Notes: a model not told the origin generated them from the sequence alone. Positions 1 to 10,214 are shown, counted from the stretch's first letter. The stretch is 64,000 nt of DNA from Exobasidium rhododendri (GCA_026210745.1 CP110632.1:806001-870000), one strand, 5' to 3'. Made by a program: numbers and translations.

Positions 1-76
1 TTTCGCAAGTAACACCTCCTTCCCCACCACTTTTCGCCTCTATACTCTCACTGCTCGACGTCGCGGATCGCTCACG

Positions 77-2397
77 ATGGCAGCAGGGCAGTACAAGTAC
101 GACAATGAGGGAGCTCAATTCCTCACCTTTGTTCTCACCTTTCTCCTTGTCGCCCTCTTTCCTCTGACGTATTCTCTCTTTGCCAATGGTATTGCGCGAG
201 GTGCAAAGCAAGGTTGGTTCGACTCGAAAGGCCAAAAGGTCACAGAAGTCAAGCGAATGCAAAAGAGGAGCATCACCAACCCTCAAGTCAGCGGCAAGTG
301 AGTGCAGTCAGTGTTAGATAGCGTTCGAAACGATGACCGCTGATGCACATGCCTTCGCCTCCGCTCCATTCTTTCCTCTCCTTTCATCACTCAGGCTCCT
401 ACTCCTTGTCGCGGGATGGGCCAGTGTCGCCTTCCTCTTCCACAAGATCGCCAACACGTCTGACAACTCGTCTCATGCCGTCTACGATCCCTTCAAGATT
501 CTGGATATCGCCGTTGGAGCAACCGAAAAGGAAATTAAGAAGCACTATAAGAAGTTGAGTATCAAATTTCACCCTGACAAATTACAAGTGTCTGCGAATC
601 AGACCAAGGAGCAGATTGAATCACACTTTGTCGACATCACCAAGGCCTATAAATCTTTGACTGATGAGACGATTCGAAAGAATTTTGAAATGTATGGTCA
701 TCCTGATGGAAGGCAAGAGATGAGCTTGGGAATCGCTCTCCCTGCTTGGGTCATTGAAGGTCAGAACAATATTTGGGTTTTGGGTATCTACGGACTTGTG
801 TTTGGTATTGGGCTGCCTTACCTGGTAGCTCGATGGTGGTATGGATCTCGATCACGAACCAAGGACGGACTCGTCAATGCCACTGCCCAATCGTTCTTTC
901 AGCATCTTCGTGAAGACACTCCTCCCGCTCGAATCTTGGCCTTGGTTGCTATTTCGGAAGAATTGCAAGACCCCATCTTGGACAAGAGAGGATTCGGCAA
1001 GCACGAAGGAGAATTACTTGAAATGGAGAAGGAGGTTCGGAAGAAGGTTGCTGCGTTGGGGGAGCGCTGGAAGCTCATTGACCAGGTGAGTGTAAAAAAA
1101 AGAAAAGGGACGATGCAGGCCGCACTTCAGGTGACTGACATGTCCTTCGCCCTACGTATCATACTAGTTCCGCTCTCACTCGATACACAAGAACCTGGTC
1201 CTCCTCTATTCCTACCTACTCCGAATCGAGACAAAGAGTATGACACTGACAAAGGAGCGATACGTCTTGGCTGCAAAGGCAGAAAAGCTCCTCAACGGGA
1301 TGCTTTCGATTTCACTTGCGCACAATTGGATGGACCTAACGATTCTGTTGATGGACATGATTCAGTCCTTTGTACAAGCGGTTCCACCTTCTGCCGAAGC
1401 AAGGGAGGCCAGCGAGTTGATGCAATTGCCTGGCATCACTTTTGACTCGGCAAGAGAGCTCATCAAGAGCGACGACAAGTGGGGTCCGTTGGGGCTGCAA
1501 GGATTGTGGAAGATGTCTGATGCGCATCGGAAGAAGGTACTGAAAGTAGGCCAATCTGGTGGCATGGAGTCTTCTACATACACTGAAATGCTACGGGTTC
1601 TGGGAGAATGGCCTCGGATCGAGATGCTGGATGCCTTCTTTAAGGTGACTGGTGAAAAGATTGTGACACCCGGCGCGATTGTACATTACATTGTCAAGAT
1701 GCGAACATTACCGCTGAAGAAGGACGGTACCATCCTTCACTCGGGCATTCGACCTGGTTCAGACATCAATCGAAGAGAGCAGGAATCGAGTGTTCGACCG
1801 AGTACCGAAGACGACGACGAGACAAAGCTGGAGAATTTGATTGGCAGAGGCGATCCCAAGAATGTCAAGGAGGGAAAGCAGTCGATTGGTTTCGCCAGAG
1901 CGCCCTACTTTCTGGAGGAGAGGAAGCCAAGCTGGTGGGTGTTTATCTCTGATTCAAAGCAATCTCGCATCATTGTACAGCCAGTCAAATGCACCGACGT
2001 TGGTCCTGACATGACGCGGACGTTCAGCATTCAATTCCAAGCACCTCCTCAGCCTGGCCTCTACACGTTCCGAGCTATCATCAAGTCCGATTGCTATCTG
2101 GCTTCTGAAGCGGAGATGAGTGTCTTGTTGAAGGTGGAAGATGCCTCGAATCTGGAAGAAGGTGACTTTGAAGACGACATTTCCGAGCCAGACGAGGACA
2201 CCTTGGCCGGTCAGATGGCGGCGATGAGGGGCGACAAGGTGAAGACTTCCCATGGAGGCCATAATCACAAACACAGCCACGGCCACGGTCACAGCCACGA
2301 CCACAGCCACGGCGACGAAGATGACGACGGCGAGAGTGGCACTGACGACGATCAAGGCGAGGAGGAAGAAGAAGATAGCGAGAGTGACTGGGAGTGA
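77..2397 (+). CDS. SEC63: SEC63-like ER translocon J-domain protein
   Basis: Sec63 is the membrane J protein that recruits Kar2/BiP to the Sec61 channel for post-translational import into the ER. Three exons (77-297, 395-1085, 1168-2397) give 713 aa; both introns have gtgagt donors, and the joins keep frame. Seen: membrane segments at about residues 16-36, 75-92 and 190-210; a J domain at about 104-175 with the HPD triad at 133-135, which would face the lumen between the second and third segments; a Sec63/Brl domain over about 220-600; and an acidic C-terminal tail, as expected for Sec62 binding. Oddity: before the acidic run the tail holds a His/Gly/Asp stretch (nt 2255-2315) of about ten His residues alternating with G, S, D, N or K. 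ATG 77 is the first in-frame ATG and opens a hydrophilic N-terminus typical of the family. Identity is secure. Confidence 0.93.
2255..2394 (+). repeat. His-rich then Asp/Glu-rich low-complexity tail of SEC63
   Basis: The 3' end of the SEC63 coding region has a cac/agc/ggc-type imperfect repeat that encodes alternating His-Ser/Gly/Asp residues. A Glu/Asp run ending in SDWE follows. The acidic part is normal for Sec63. The His-rich part resembles the cytosolic metal-binding loops of zinc transporters, but may simply be codon-repeat expansion. Confidence 0.8.
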
Positions 2398-2590
2398 GAA
2401 GGCATGCAGACATACAAAACGACCCACTACACTTCCCCCCTTCATCATTACCATCACCCTCCCATTCGAAGAAGCTGTACACTAAATGAAAGTCAAATCT
2501 ACCAATGACAACTGCATATTCCTATATGAGATAAATGTTTACATGAAGAAAAGGGAAGGGAAGGAACCCGGAGTAGCATGTGTGCTCGCC

Positions 2591-5500
2591 TCATGAGATG
2601 GAAACCAAGAAGGGCTTCTTCTCTTCCTCTTGATCTTCTACTCCCTTTGCGGCCCGGGCGACGATCTCATCACCGCAGGCCGTTCTGATTCGCTCAGACG
2701 TAGCTGGCGAATGAAGTTGGAAAGGGCCATGACCCAGGCCAGCGTCGACTCTAGCACTCTGAATGGCGTCTTTGATGGCAAAGAAGTGAAAAGCACCCAG
2801 GGCCAGAGGAGGTTCACCGATGCCCTTTGAGCCTTGAATGGTCTTCAAGTAGTGAGCCTTCCTACCCTCGACTTCTTTCATGAAGCTGATTCGGAAGTCG
2901 GCCGGTGTATCACTTGCGCTTGGGATCTTGTAGTTTCCAGGTCCCTTTGTAACAATGTCACCGTTTTGTTTCCACAAAGATTCCTCGGTAGTGACTAGAC
3001 CCATCCCTTGGGTGAACGCACCTTCGATTTGACCAACGTCGATTCCTGGATTGATACTTCTTGCGATGTCCATCATGATGTCAGTCCTGACACATCTTTG
3101 ATCGCCAGTCAAAACGTCTAATTCTGATTCAGAGACGACGACGCCCTGTGTCCAATAGGCAAAGGGTTCTCCTTTACCTCTCTCCCAATCCATTCCCTTC
3201 AACGGTGTACGATAGTGACCGACGGCGGACAGATTCACCCTAGCAAAGTAGGCATCGTGTACTGCTTTCTCAAAGGAGACACCTTCTCCGCGGAAGGGTG
3301 CCAAGCGCTCGTTTATCTGATCACAGGCATCTTTGCAAGCTGCGCCATTCAGATCACTACCGGCAGACGCAGCTGTAGCTGAAGTGTTGGCAGCTTCTCG
3401 TGTAGATGTCTGTGCAATGTGGATCTTTTCAAGGGGCACTCCCAGCTCGCTCGAGCATATTTGGGCGACCTGAAGATATAGAAGAGAGACGAAAAATTCA
3501 CATCGAGTCAGTCTCAGCATCTCACATCCTTTGTTCACGCTGCAGATCCGCCTCTCTCTTACCTTGGTGTACAGTCCTTGACCCATCTCTGTGCCGCCGT
3601 GGGACAGCATGATACTTGCATCATGCGCATAGACATGGATCAGTACTCTCGCTTGGTTGAGATGCAGTGCAGTAAAGGAAATTCCAAACTTGGTTCCGTT
3701 GATGGTCAGACCTCTCTTCTTCCATCGATTCGCCCGGTTGAATTCATCGACTGCTCTTCTCCTGCCATTGTAATCCGATTTCAACAAGATCATTTCCCAC
3801 ATTTTTGGTACATTCCAGTCGAGGATGGGCTGACCGTAGTGTGTCAGGTTTCCTTCTTTGGCAAAGTTCAGCGATCGAAAGAGATCAGGCGAGAATCCAA
3901 TCTGTCGAGCGGCTTTGTCCATCGCATCTTCCATGATCATGATGCCTTGTGGTCCACCGAAGCCTCTGAAAGCGGTATTGCTCACTGTGTTCGTCTTGCA
4001 CATGAAACCATGCACCCGTAAAGCGTCGAAATGATACAGCCCGTCGATGTGCGTCATGGCTCGTTCTAGTACTGCTTGAGATAGATCTTGACTCCATCCG
4101 GCATTATTGTAGACCTTTGCATCAAACTTCTTCAGTGTTCCATCTCTGTTGAAGCCAATCTTCCAAGTAGACTTGAAAGGATGTCGCTGTCCAGATACGA
4201 GAATGTCTTCGTCTCGATCTAGCATACACCGAACAGGATGACCGCTGATGAAGCTAGCAAGGGCCATGGTACAGGTAAGCGGTATACTGCGCGTCTCCTT
4301 ACCTCCAAATCCGCCTCCTAGCCTCTTTGTTCGTACGGTGACGCGGTTCATCGGGATGCCTAAGAGACTGGCTACGAACACCTGTGTCTCTGTTGGATTC
4401 TGCGTGCTGCTCCACACCTCGATCTGCTGATCTTCCTTGCTCGGTATGCAAAGACAGGCATTCGTCTCCAAGTAGAAGTGTTCCTGACCCCCCAATCTCG
4501 TCTCACCTTCCAACACTTCTTCGCAATCACTCCAGTCATCGAAGTCTTGATCCGTGCCCATGAGGATGGAAGGCTTGGCAGTGAAGTAGCTTTCCTTTGC
4601 AATGGCCGTGTCGATGTCCAAGATGGGAGGACCGAGCTCTTCGTATTCCACCTTTACCATCCTTGCTGCGTCGATCGCTTCCCTTCTCGTCTTGGCCAAG
4701 ATCACACCAATGATCAGACCGACTGATTCTGCCATCTCACCACAGAAGAAGCGGTCGTCAGAAGCAGGCGGACACCAGACATTATTACCTCCAAGCTTCT
4801 GTGCGTCTTCCAGGGTGATGTAATGCGTTGCTGGCCCATGTGGGTGGAGAGCAGGGGAAGCATCCACCTTGACGATCTTTGCATTGGCTTTGCTAGTGAG
4901 AACCAAAGCACCTATCAGTTCTTGAGAATGAGGCGGATGGTCATCGACGTATTCAGCTTCACCGGTACATTGCTTGAGCGCTGACAAATTAGGAACGCTC
5001 GCTCCCGAGCCATTCTTTGTGAGAACAGGCACATTTTCGAAGTCCTGAGAACCCCTTGTAAGTCCTCGGTGAAGTTGGCTGTCACTGATCTGATCAAAAT
5101 TTGGTAAGGACGTACACGAAATCCCCCAGGCTGAGCAAGCCTCTGCTAAGAACTTGGTGAAGAAGCTCATAGTGAGCGCTTTCCGAAAGACGGGCATGCC
5201 TCCAGGGACGTTGTACTTGAGGTCAAAGTCTTTTGTGCTCAGGCAGTCTAGTGCGGGGAAGAGCAGTCCTTCGTTCATCTTGCCGTTGCGAGAGAACTCT
5301 ATCCCTTGAAGTAGTGCACTTGTGTGTTTGGCAAAGACGGTCGTCGGCGCCATTCCACCGTATGCTAGTCGAACTTCCTCGATCCTCAGTGTGTCTTCCT
5401 TTGTTGACCTCGGCTTGGTAGCTCTGATGAAGAAGCAGCAAGTGACGATGGCAATGTCATCTTCTTTCCGTTTGGAGTGTTTGTACGCCCTAGCGAACAG

Positions 5501-7201
5501 CCTCTCTTCTCCAGTCTCCTTCGATTTGGTGGAAGCTTTCGGTAGAGGTATAATCACTCGACTTATGACGGCATTAGGTGGCAAGGCTGTCTTTCGATAC
5601 CCTTGGAAGAAGTCTTTCATCTGAATAGTCTTGCTGGCCTGCTCTACGAGACTAGCATCATCGTTGAAGGACATACCCTTAGAAGCATCAATGTATTCGA
5701 TTGAAGCATCCAAGGCCATCCAGACAGGGTTCAAGTCACTGATGGGTGAAGCGGTGCTGATGTTTCCCCCCAATGTAGCAACATTTCGAATCTGATTCGA
5801 AGCAAAATGGGACATGTTGGAGAGAATAGCTCGATAGACCTGCTTGGCGTAGCCATCGGTCTCTACGGCGAGGATCTTCTTCAAGTGACCCATCACATCT
5901 TGTATTGGCATGTTTGCTCCAATCTGCAAAGAGGAAGAGGAGCTGGCGAAGGTGCTCAAGGAGGGAATGTTGCCCATGAAGATATTTACGTCGTACTTCT
6001 TCTTCAGGAATTTCACTTCAATCCTACACTCTGAATCTCCACTTCTAAGCTTGACAGCTGCTCCCCTCTCGGAGTAGAATTGTATAATCTGTAGCAGTGA
6101 AGATAGCGATGTCGGTCGAAGCCAGACGGTGCCCGTGCTGCTTGCAGTAGGCGGCACTTCCTCCTCGTCTTCTTTCTCTTCCTCCCCGGACTTGCTGCCC
6201 TTCACGTAAGCGACATCGACCAATGCCAGTTCCTGACAGTCCCAAACAGATCTACCAAGAGGATCGTCAAGAGACTCTTTGGATAACCAGGAGGGGAAAA
6301 TCGGTTCACTCGCTGCTTCGTACTCCAATAAAGCATCCTCCTTTCCTGACCCGACCCTTTCCTTTGCAATGGATAGAGAAGACTTTGGCAGTGGCTCTGA
6401 TGATGTGGCAAATCCAGAATCATGACCAGAAGAGAGCGAAGACCGTGAGGAGCCAGGTGATTCTGCTCTGTCGTCCGGCGACTTCTTGTTCTTGCAACAG
6501 TCAGCGCCTTTTGGACAGCTAAAACCAACATCGTCACTTTCTTCCTTTTCAGCTTTGACGTCCTCTTCCCAATCACAAATGTCAGCAGAAGAAGGTGCTA
6601 CATCTGGTCGCTTGGCGAAGGTCTTGAATGCGTCCAGGATCGGACGATAGCCGGTACATCGACAGAGATTGCCATCCATGCCCTTTTCGATATCTCTCTC
6701 AGACAATCCCTCCTTTCCTGCATTCCTCAACGCAGCGTAGAAAGCAATCTCTAAACCCGGAATACAGAATCCACATTGGGTGCCAAATAGGAAGGCTAGT
6801 CTTTGTTGTATAGCGTGGGGATTGGCTGATGTACCAATGCCCTCGATTGTGATGACCTGAGCTCCGTGAACTGCTATGAGTGGCATCAGGCACGCATTCA
6901 CTGCCCTAATTTCGTACCTCATTCCATTTCCCACACCTGATTCCTTCTCTTCTTCCATCTTTGCCCTGCTTTTGTTTCTCAATATAGCCACGGTACAGGC
7001 TCCACAACCTCCCTCCCCGCATCCGAGCTTTGCTCCAGTAAGATGAGCATGCTCTCGTAAGTACTCAAGAAGAGTCAAGTCAAAGGGAATCGTCGTATCA
7101 TAGGGAGAAATCGTCACCTTCTTCCGATTCAAGGTGAATGTGAGTGGTAGGGGAATGATGTGCGGTGGGATGGGATGTCCGTGAAGTGTCGCTACCATCA
7201 T
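2591..7201 (-). CDS. Xanthine dehydrogenase (purine hydroxylase, molybdo-flavoprotein)
   Basis: Oxidises hypoxanthine to xanthine to urate, using Moco, FAD and two [2Fe-2S] clusters; cytosolic or peroxisomal, purine catabolism. Two exons (7201-3563 and 3469-2591) give about 1505 aa, longer than the roughly 1350-1400 aa usual for the family. First cluster CGEGGCGAC at residues 61-69; second cluster TQCGFC at 141-146 and CRCTG at 180-184. A Ser/Glu-rich spacer of roughly 150 residues separates the Fe-S and FAD domains and explains most of the extra length. Molybdenum domain: GGGFGGKE, substrate-binding Arg in AFRGFGGPQG, EMGQGLYTK, and the catalytic Glu in GIGEPPLALG. The start is ATG 7201; the upstream GTG at 7204 is not needed. 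The single intron (3470-3562, 93 bp) is in frame and free of stops, and removing it restores the family motif GLYTKVAQI. It lies back to back with its sulfurase at 7551. Confidence 0.95.
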   Translation of the reverse strand: MMVATLHGHPIPPHIIPLPLTFTLNRKKVTISPYDTTIPFDLTLLEYLREHAHLTGAKLGCGEGGCGACTVAILRNKSRAKMEEEKESGVGNGMRYEIRAVNACLMPLIAVHGAQVITIEGIGTSANPHAIQQRLAFLFGTQCGFCIPGLEIAFYAALRNAGKEGLSERDIEKGMDGNLCRCTGYRPILDAFKTFAKRPDVAPSSADICDWEEDVKAEKEESDDVGFSCPKGADCCKNKKSPDDRAESPGSSRSSLSSGHDSGFATSSEPLPKSSLSIAKERVGSGKEDALLEYEAASEPIFPSWLSKESLDDPLGRSVWDCQELALVDVAYVKGSKSGEEEKEDEEEVPPTASSTGTVWLRPTSLSSLLQIIQFYSERGAAVKLRSGDSECRIEVKFLKKKYDVNIFMGNIPSLSTFASSSSSLQIGANMPIQDVMGHLKKILAVETDGYAKQVYRAILSNMSHFASNQIRNVATLGGNISTASPISDLNPVWMALDASIEYIDASKGMSFNDDASLVEQASKTIQMKDFFQGYRKTALPPNAVISRVIIPLPKASTKSKETGEERLFARAYKHSKRKEDDIAIVTCCFFIRATKPRSTKEDTLRIEEVRLAYGGMAPTTVFAKHTSALLQGIEFSRNGKMNEGLLFPALDCLSTKDFDLKYNVPGGMPVFRKALTMSFFTKFLAEACSAWGISCTSLPNFDQISDSQLHRGLTRGSQDFENVPVLTKNGSGASVPNLSALKQCTGEAEYVDDHPPHSQELIGALVLTSKANAKIVKVDASPALHPHGPATHYITLEDAQKLGGNNVWCPPASDDRFFCGEMAESVGLIIGVILAKTRREAIDAARMVKVEYEELGPPILDIDTAIAKESYFTAKPSILMGTDQDFDDWSDCEEVLEGETRLGGQEHFYLETNACLCIPSKEDQQIEVWSSTQNPTETQVFVASLLGIPMNRVTVRTKRLGGGFGGKETRSIPLTCTMALASFISGHPVRCMLDRDEDILVSGQRHPFKSTWKIGFNRDGTLKKFDAKVYNNAGWSQDLSQAVLERAMTHIDGLYHFDALRVHGFMCKTNTVSNTAFRGFGGPQGIMIMEDAMDKAARQIGFSPDLFRSLNFAKEGNLTHYGQPILDWNVPKMWEMILLKSDYNGRRRAVDEFNRANRWKKRGLTINGTKFGISFTALHLNQARVLIHVYAHDASIMLSHGGTEMGQGLYTKVRERRICSVNKGCEMLRLTRCEFFVSLLYLQVAQICSSELGVPLEKIHIAQTSTREAANTSATAASAGSDLNGAACKDACDQINERLAPFRGEGVSFEKAVHDAYFARVNLSAVGHYRTPLKGMDWERGKGEPFAYWTQGVVVSESELDVLTGDQRCVRTDIMMDIARSINPGIDVGQIEGAFTQGMGLVTTEESLWKQNGDIVTKGPGNYKIPSASDTPADFRISFMKEVEGRKAHYLKTIQGSKGIGEPPLALGAFHFFAIKDAIQSARVDAGLGHGPFQLHSPATSERIRTACGDEIVARAAKGVEDQEEEKKPFLVSIS

Positions 7202-7550
7202 CACTGAGCTGCGGTTGTGATGAGTGGCAGGGTGATGAAGCAGGATATTCGCTTCTGTCAGATTGCATTATCCAAGCAGTACCTAATCTCGAGGTAGAGA
7301 GAGGCAAGGGCACCAATCGCAGTGGGGGAAAAGCCGAAAGACAGGCGCGTCGCCCAACACGGATCCTCGGCCGCGAATTAAGCTCTTCCAATCGCGCGTT
7401 GACTATGAACAGTAGTTAAATGTATAGTATGTATAAGTAGTAGTAGTGTTGGAATCAGGGAAAGGGTCTGAGGAATTTTATCTTGGACGTGATAAAGAAG
7501 TCACAATGGTGCTGTCGTAGGGCCCTTCAGCTCCCATTCTCGTTGTCGCA
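7202..7550. promoter_or_regulatory. Shared divergent promoter of xanthine dehydrogenase and Moco sulfurase
   Basis: 349 bp separate the ATGs of the two divergent genes, with no room for another gene. The sulfurase leader contains a very short upstream reading frame beginning ATG GTG CTG TCG and then a stop (about 7505-7519). I see no clear TATA box. Fungal purine genes are usually driven by GATA factors and a UaY-type Zn cluster activator, but I did not identify a convincing UaY site here. Confidence 0.6.
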
Positions 7551-10214
7551 ATGCATCCAGACAGTGGTGGGACTATGCTCTATGATGAGCATATTGCGGC
7601 CATACGAGCTGCAGAGCTACCAGACTTGGAACTACAGGTGTATCTCGACTCAAGCGGCTCACCTCCAGTGCCTCGTTCGTTGTTGAATGCAGTCCATGAT
7701 CGACTCATCAATGGCCCAATGGTCTCCAACCCGCATAGCAACAGCCCTAGTGGACAAGCAACGATGGTGGAGATGGACCAAGTGAGATCGCTTGTATGTA
7801 AGGAGCTCTTCAAAGTCGACAGGCGCGGTGGTCGAGTAGAGGAGGCGAAGAGGAGTGGATTGAAGGGCGATGCAGGCTGGGAACTCGTCTTTACAAGTGG
7901 CACAACTGCAGGCTTGCAAAACGTCGCTCGGTATTTCGACTTCAAGGGGAAAGGAAGGTTTGGATGTCTTGAGCAGAGCCATTCTAGCTTGTTCGGGCTT
8001 CGTGATATTGTGACGGAGGAGAGGGGCGATCGAGGAGCCGAGGGGTGTGATGTGGTCGAAGAGAGAACAGTGGTGGATTGGGTCAGGATGCAGAGTGATG
8101 CGGAAGGTGTCTCTCTTCTTGCTCTGCCCTTGCAATGCAATGCTACAGGAAAGCGGTACAATGATCTGGTCTCCTCCGTCCTAACGGCAAGGGAAGAGGC
8201 AGAAAAGGCCAACATCTCCAGTCCACGCAAGATCTTCATTCTCCTCGATATTGCCTCTTACCTTTCGCCGTCCACCAACTTGCCACTTCATTCAGATTCA
8301 TCACATCAGCCCGACTTTCTCTGCTTTTCTTTTCTCAAGATCCTCGGGTATCCCTCCGGGCTGGGCGGTTTACTAATCCTTCGCGAGAGTGCCCCTGTTT
8401 TGTTGACCGGCAAGCAGTACTACGGAGGGGGGACCTTGGAAGCTGTGACGAGCCGTCAGCGGTGGAAACAGCCTTCAACGGAGATCCACGTATCGCTCGA
8501 GGACGGCACACAGAATGTTTTCGGCATCATCGCTGTCAAGAGTGCACTTGAGTCGTTGCAGAGTGACAAGCTGCTCAAGAGCTGGGATCAAGCATCCGAC
8601 TATGTTGATAGATTGACCGATCATCTTTACAATTCGTTGAGAACCCTCAAACATGGCAATAACAGCTCTCTTGTCGAGCTTTATTCTCAGCAGTCACAGA
8701 CATGGTCGACAGCTCCGAGTGGCAGCGCTACTTTTCATCGACCAAACAAGACCCAGGGGCCCATCGTCCTCTTTAATATTTTGAGGCCAGAATCGGATCA
8801 AGAGAGGGGCGCTTCGACTCGGATCGACCCTTCAGAAGTTGATCGCTTAGCTTGCGTTGATAACATACACATGCGCTCTGGTCGAATGTGCAACATCGGA
8901 GCAATCACCAAAGCACTTGACATCACTGAAGATGACATCAAAGCACTCTGGGAGAGAGGGATAGGGTGTGGATCAGTGGCGGGGAATCAATGTGCGGATC
9001 GTCCATTGGGTGAGAAGGAGGAAGATAGGCTTCAAATGCTGATTAGCGGGTGTCTGCGAGTCAGTCTTAGTGTCTGGAACACGAGAGCAGATGTAGACCA
9101 GCTCGTGTTCTTTCTGAAGAAGTATTTCATAGAAGAGGACGAGAAATGCGTTGAAGGGAGTGATTATGGGTCTTGCGACGAGGAAATGGAAGCAGACGAT
9201 GACTGCTGGGACTGCGACAGCGATTCAGGGGAAGAGAGAGCCTCTTCGGACGCTACTTCGAAGACCAGTCACTCGATAGACGAGGAGGAGAGCAGCCCGC
9301 ATTGCTTGGAAGAGCTGCACTTATACCCCATCAAATCATGTGCCTTTCAACCGCTTACTGAAGAGTGGAAGCTCACAGCGACTGGACTGGAATACGATCG
9401 ACAGTTCTGCATCGTGGACTTAGGAAGTGGCAAAGTAATGAGTCAGAAGCAAATACCAAAGATGACTCGAATTCGACCGAGGGTGTGTCTGGAAAGCGGT
9501 ACATTGCAGATAGCGCTTCTTGATCCTATGGGCGAGGTGCAGGATCAGTTCAGTGTTCCTCTAGAGGAGGACCAAGATGGAAAGAATGTTGCAAATCACG
9601 GGAGAGGATTTGACATGTGCGGCAAGACACTTTCTCCTACTCTGCTTATGGATGAAGCTGTTCGCGCTCCTCTCTCCTCATTCCTCGCTCGAGAGTGCAC
9701 GCTTGGTAGATATTCTAGGGAAAGTGGTCATCAGCAGCATGATCGGACGCCTTTGCTCTTCAGCAATGAAAGTCCCTTCTTGCTGATTTCATCCGAGAGT
9801 GTTGCGCAGGTCTGTCGCTGGATCAGGGAAGAAGAAGAAATGGAAGCAGACCAAGCCAAAGTTCAGCTAGCCTTTCGATCCAACTTTATCATATCTTCGC
9901 GGAAAGACAGTGATGCTGATGATAGTGATGGTGCCTTCGAAGAGGAGGCAAACGTCTCACGAGTCGTCATTGGGCCTCACACTTTCACCGTCATGGGACC
10001 TTGTCGAAGGTGTCAAATGATTGCACTAGACCAGACGACTGGACACTCTGCTAGCGAGATCTTGAGTGTAGTGGCAAGACACTGTCGATGTCAGAGTGGA
10101 AGGCTGAAAGGTCGGATACTTTTCGGCATTCATCTTCAATGGCAATCGGAATGGACCCTGAAGGAAGTCATGATAAAGTCTGGCATGCCTGTGCGCCTAC
10201 TCCGGACTACGTAA
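7551..10214 (+). CDS. Molybdenum cofactor sulfurase (HxB/MOCOS/ABA3 type)
   Basis: Transfers sulfur from L-cysteine to Moco, making the mono-oxo-sulfido form that xanthine dehydrogenase needs. One uninterrupted frame of 887 aa, starting at ATG 7551. N-terminal class-V aminotransferase (NifS-like) domain: YLDSSGSPPVP start, FTSGTTAGLQN, and the PLP Schiff-base Lys263 in SFLKILGYPSGLGG. The persulfide Cys is Cys447 in RSGRMCNIGA, which matches the essential Cys430 of plant ABA3 (CFCNPGA). A very acidic, cysteine-containing linker lies at about 530-580. The C-terminal MOSC domain starts near 585 (LHLYPIKSCAFQPL) and includes MGPCRRCQMIALD. The companion cysteines flanking Cys430 in the plant enzyme are not kept. 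Its head-to-head position with the target enzyme supports the assignment. Confidence 0.95.
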   Translation: MHPDSGGTMLYDEHIAAIRAAELPDLELQVYLDSSGSPPVPRSLLNAVHDRLINGPMVSNPHSNSPSGQATMVEMDQVRSLVCKELFKVDRRGGRVEEAKRSGLKGDAGWELVFTSGTTAGLQNVARYFDFKGKGRFGCLEQSHSSLFGLRDIVTEERGDRGAEGCDVVEERTVVDWVRMQSDAEGVSLLALPLQCNATGKRYNDLVSSVLTAREEAEKANISSPRKIFILLDIASYLSPSTNLPLHSDSSHQPDFLCFSFLKILGYPSGLGGLLILRESAPVLLTGKQYYGGGTLEAVTSRQRWKQPSTEIHVSLEDGTQNVFGIIAVKSALESLQSDKLLKSWDQASDYVDRLTDHLYNSLRTLKHGNNSSLVELYSQQSQTWSTAPSGSATFHRPNKTQGPIVLFNILRPESDQERGASTRIDPSEVDRLACVDNIHMRSGRMCNIGAITKALDITEDDIKALWERGIGCGSVAGNQCADRPLGEKEEDRLQMLISGCLRVSLSVWNTRADVDQLVFFLKKYFIEEDEKCVEGSDYGSCDEEMEADDDCWDCDSDSGEERASSDATSKTSHSIDEEESSPHCLEELHLYPIKSCAFQPLTEEWKLTATGLEYDRQFCIVDLGSGKVMSQKQIPKMTRIRPRVCLESGTLQIALLDPMGEVQDQFSVPLEEDQDGKNVANHGRGFDMCGKTLSPTLLMDEAVRAPLSSFLARECTLGRYSRESGHQQHDRTPLLFSNESPFLLISSESVAQVCRWIREEEEMEADQAKVQLAFRSNFIISSRKDSDADDSDGAFEEEANVSRVVIGPHTFTVMGPCRRCQMIALDQTTGHSASEILSVVARHCRCQSGRLKGRILFGIHLQWQSEWTLKEVMIKSGMPVRLLRTT

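Noticed and set aside
1954..2457. 167-codon minus-strand frame rich in Val/Ala opposite the SEC63 3' end
   Set aside because: Composition is the mirror of the His/Asp/Glu codon repeats on the plus strand; a shadow of SEC63.
7580..8239. 219-codon minus-strand frame over the Moco sulfurase gene
   Set aside because: Lies wholly within the strongly supported sulfurase coding frame; no domain.
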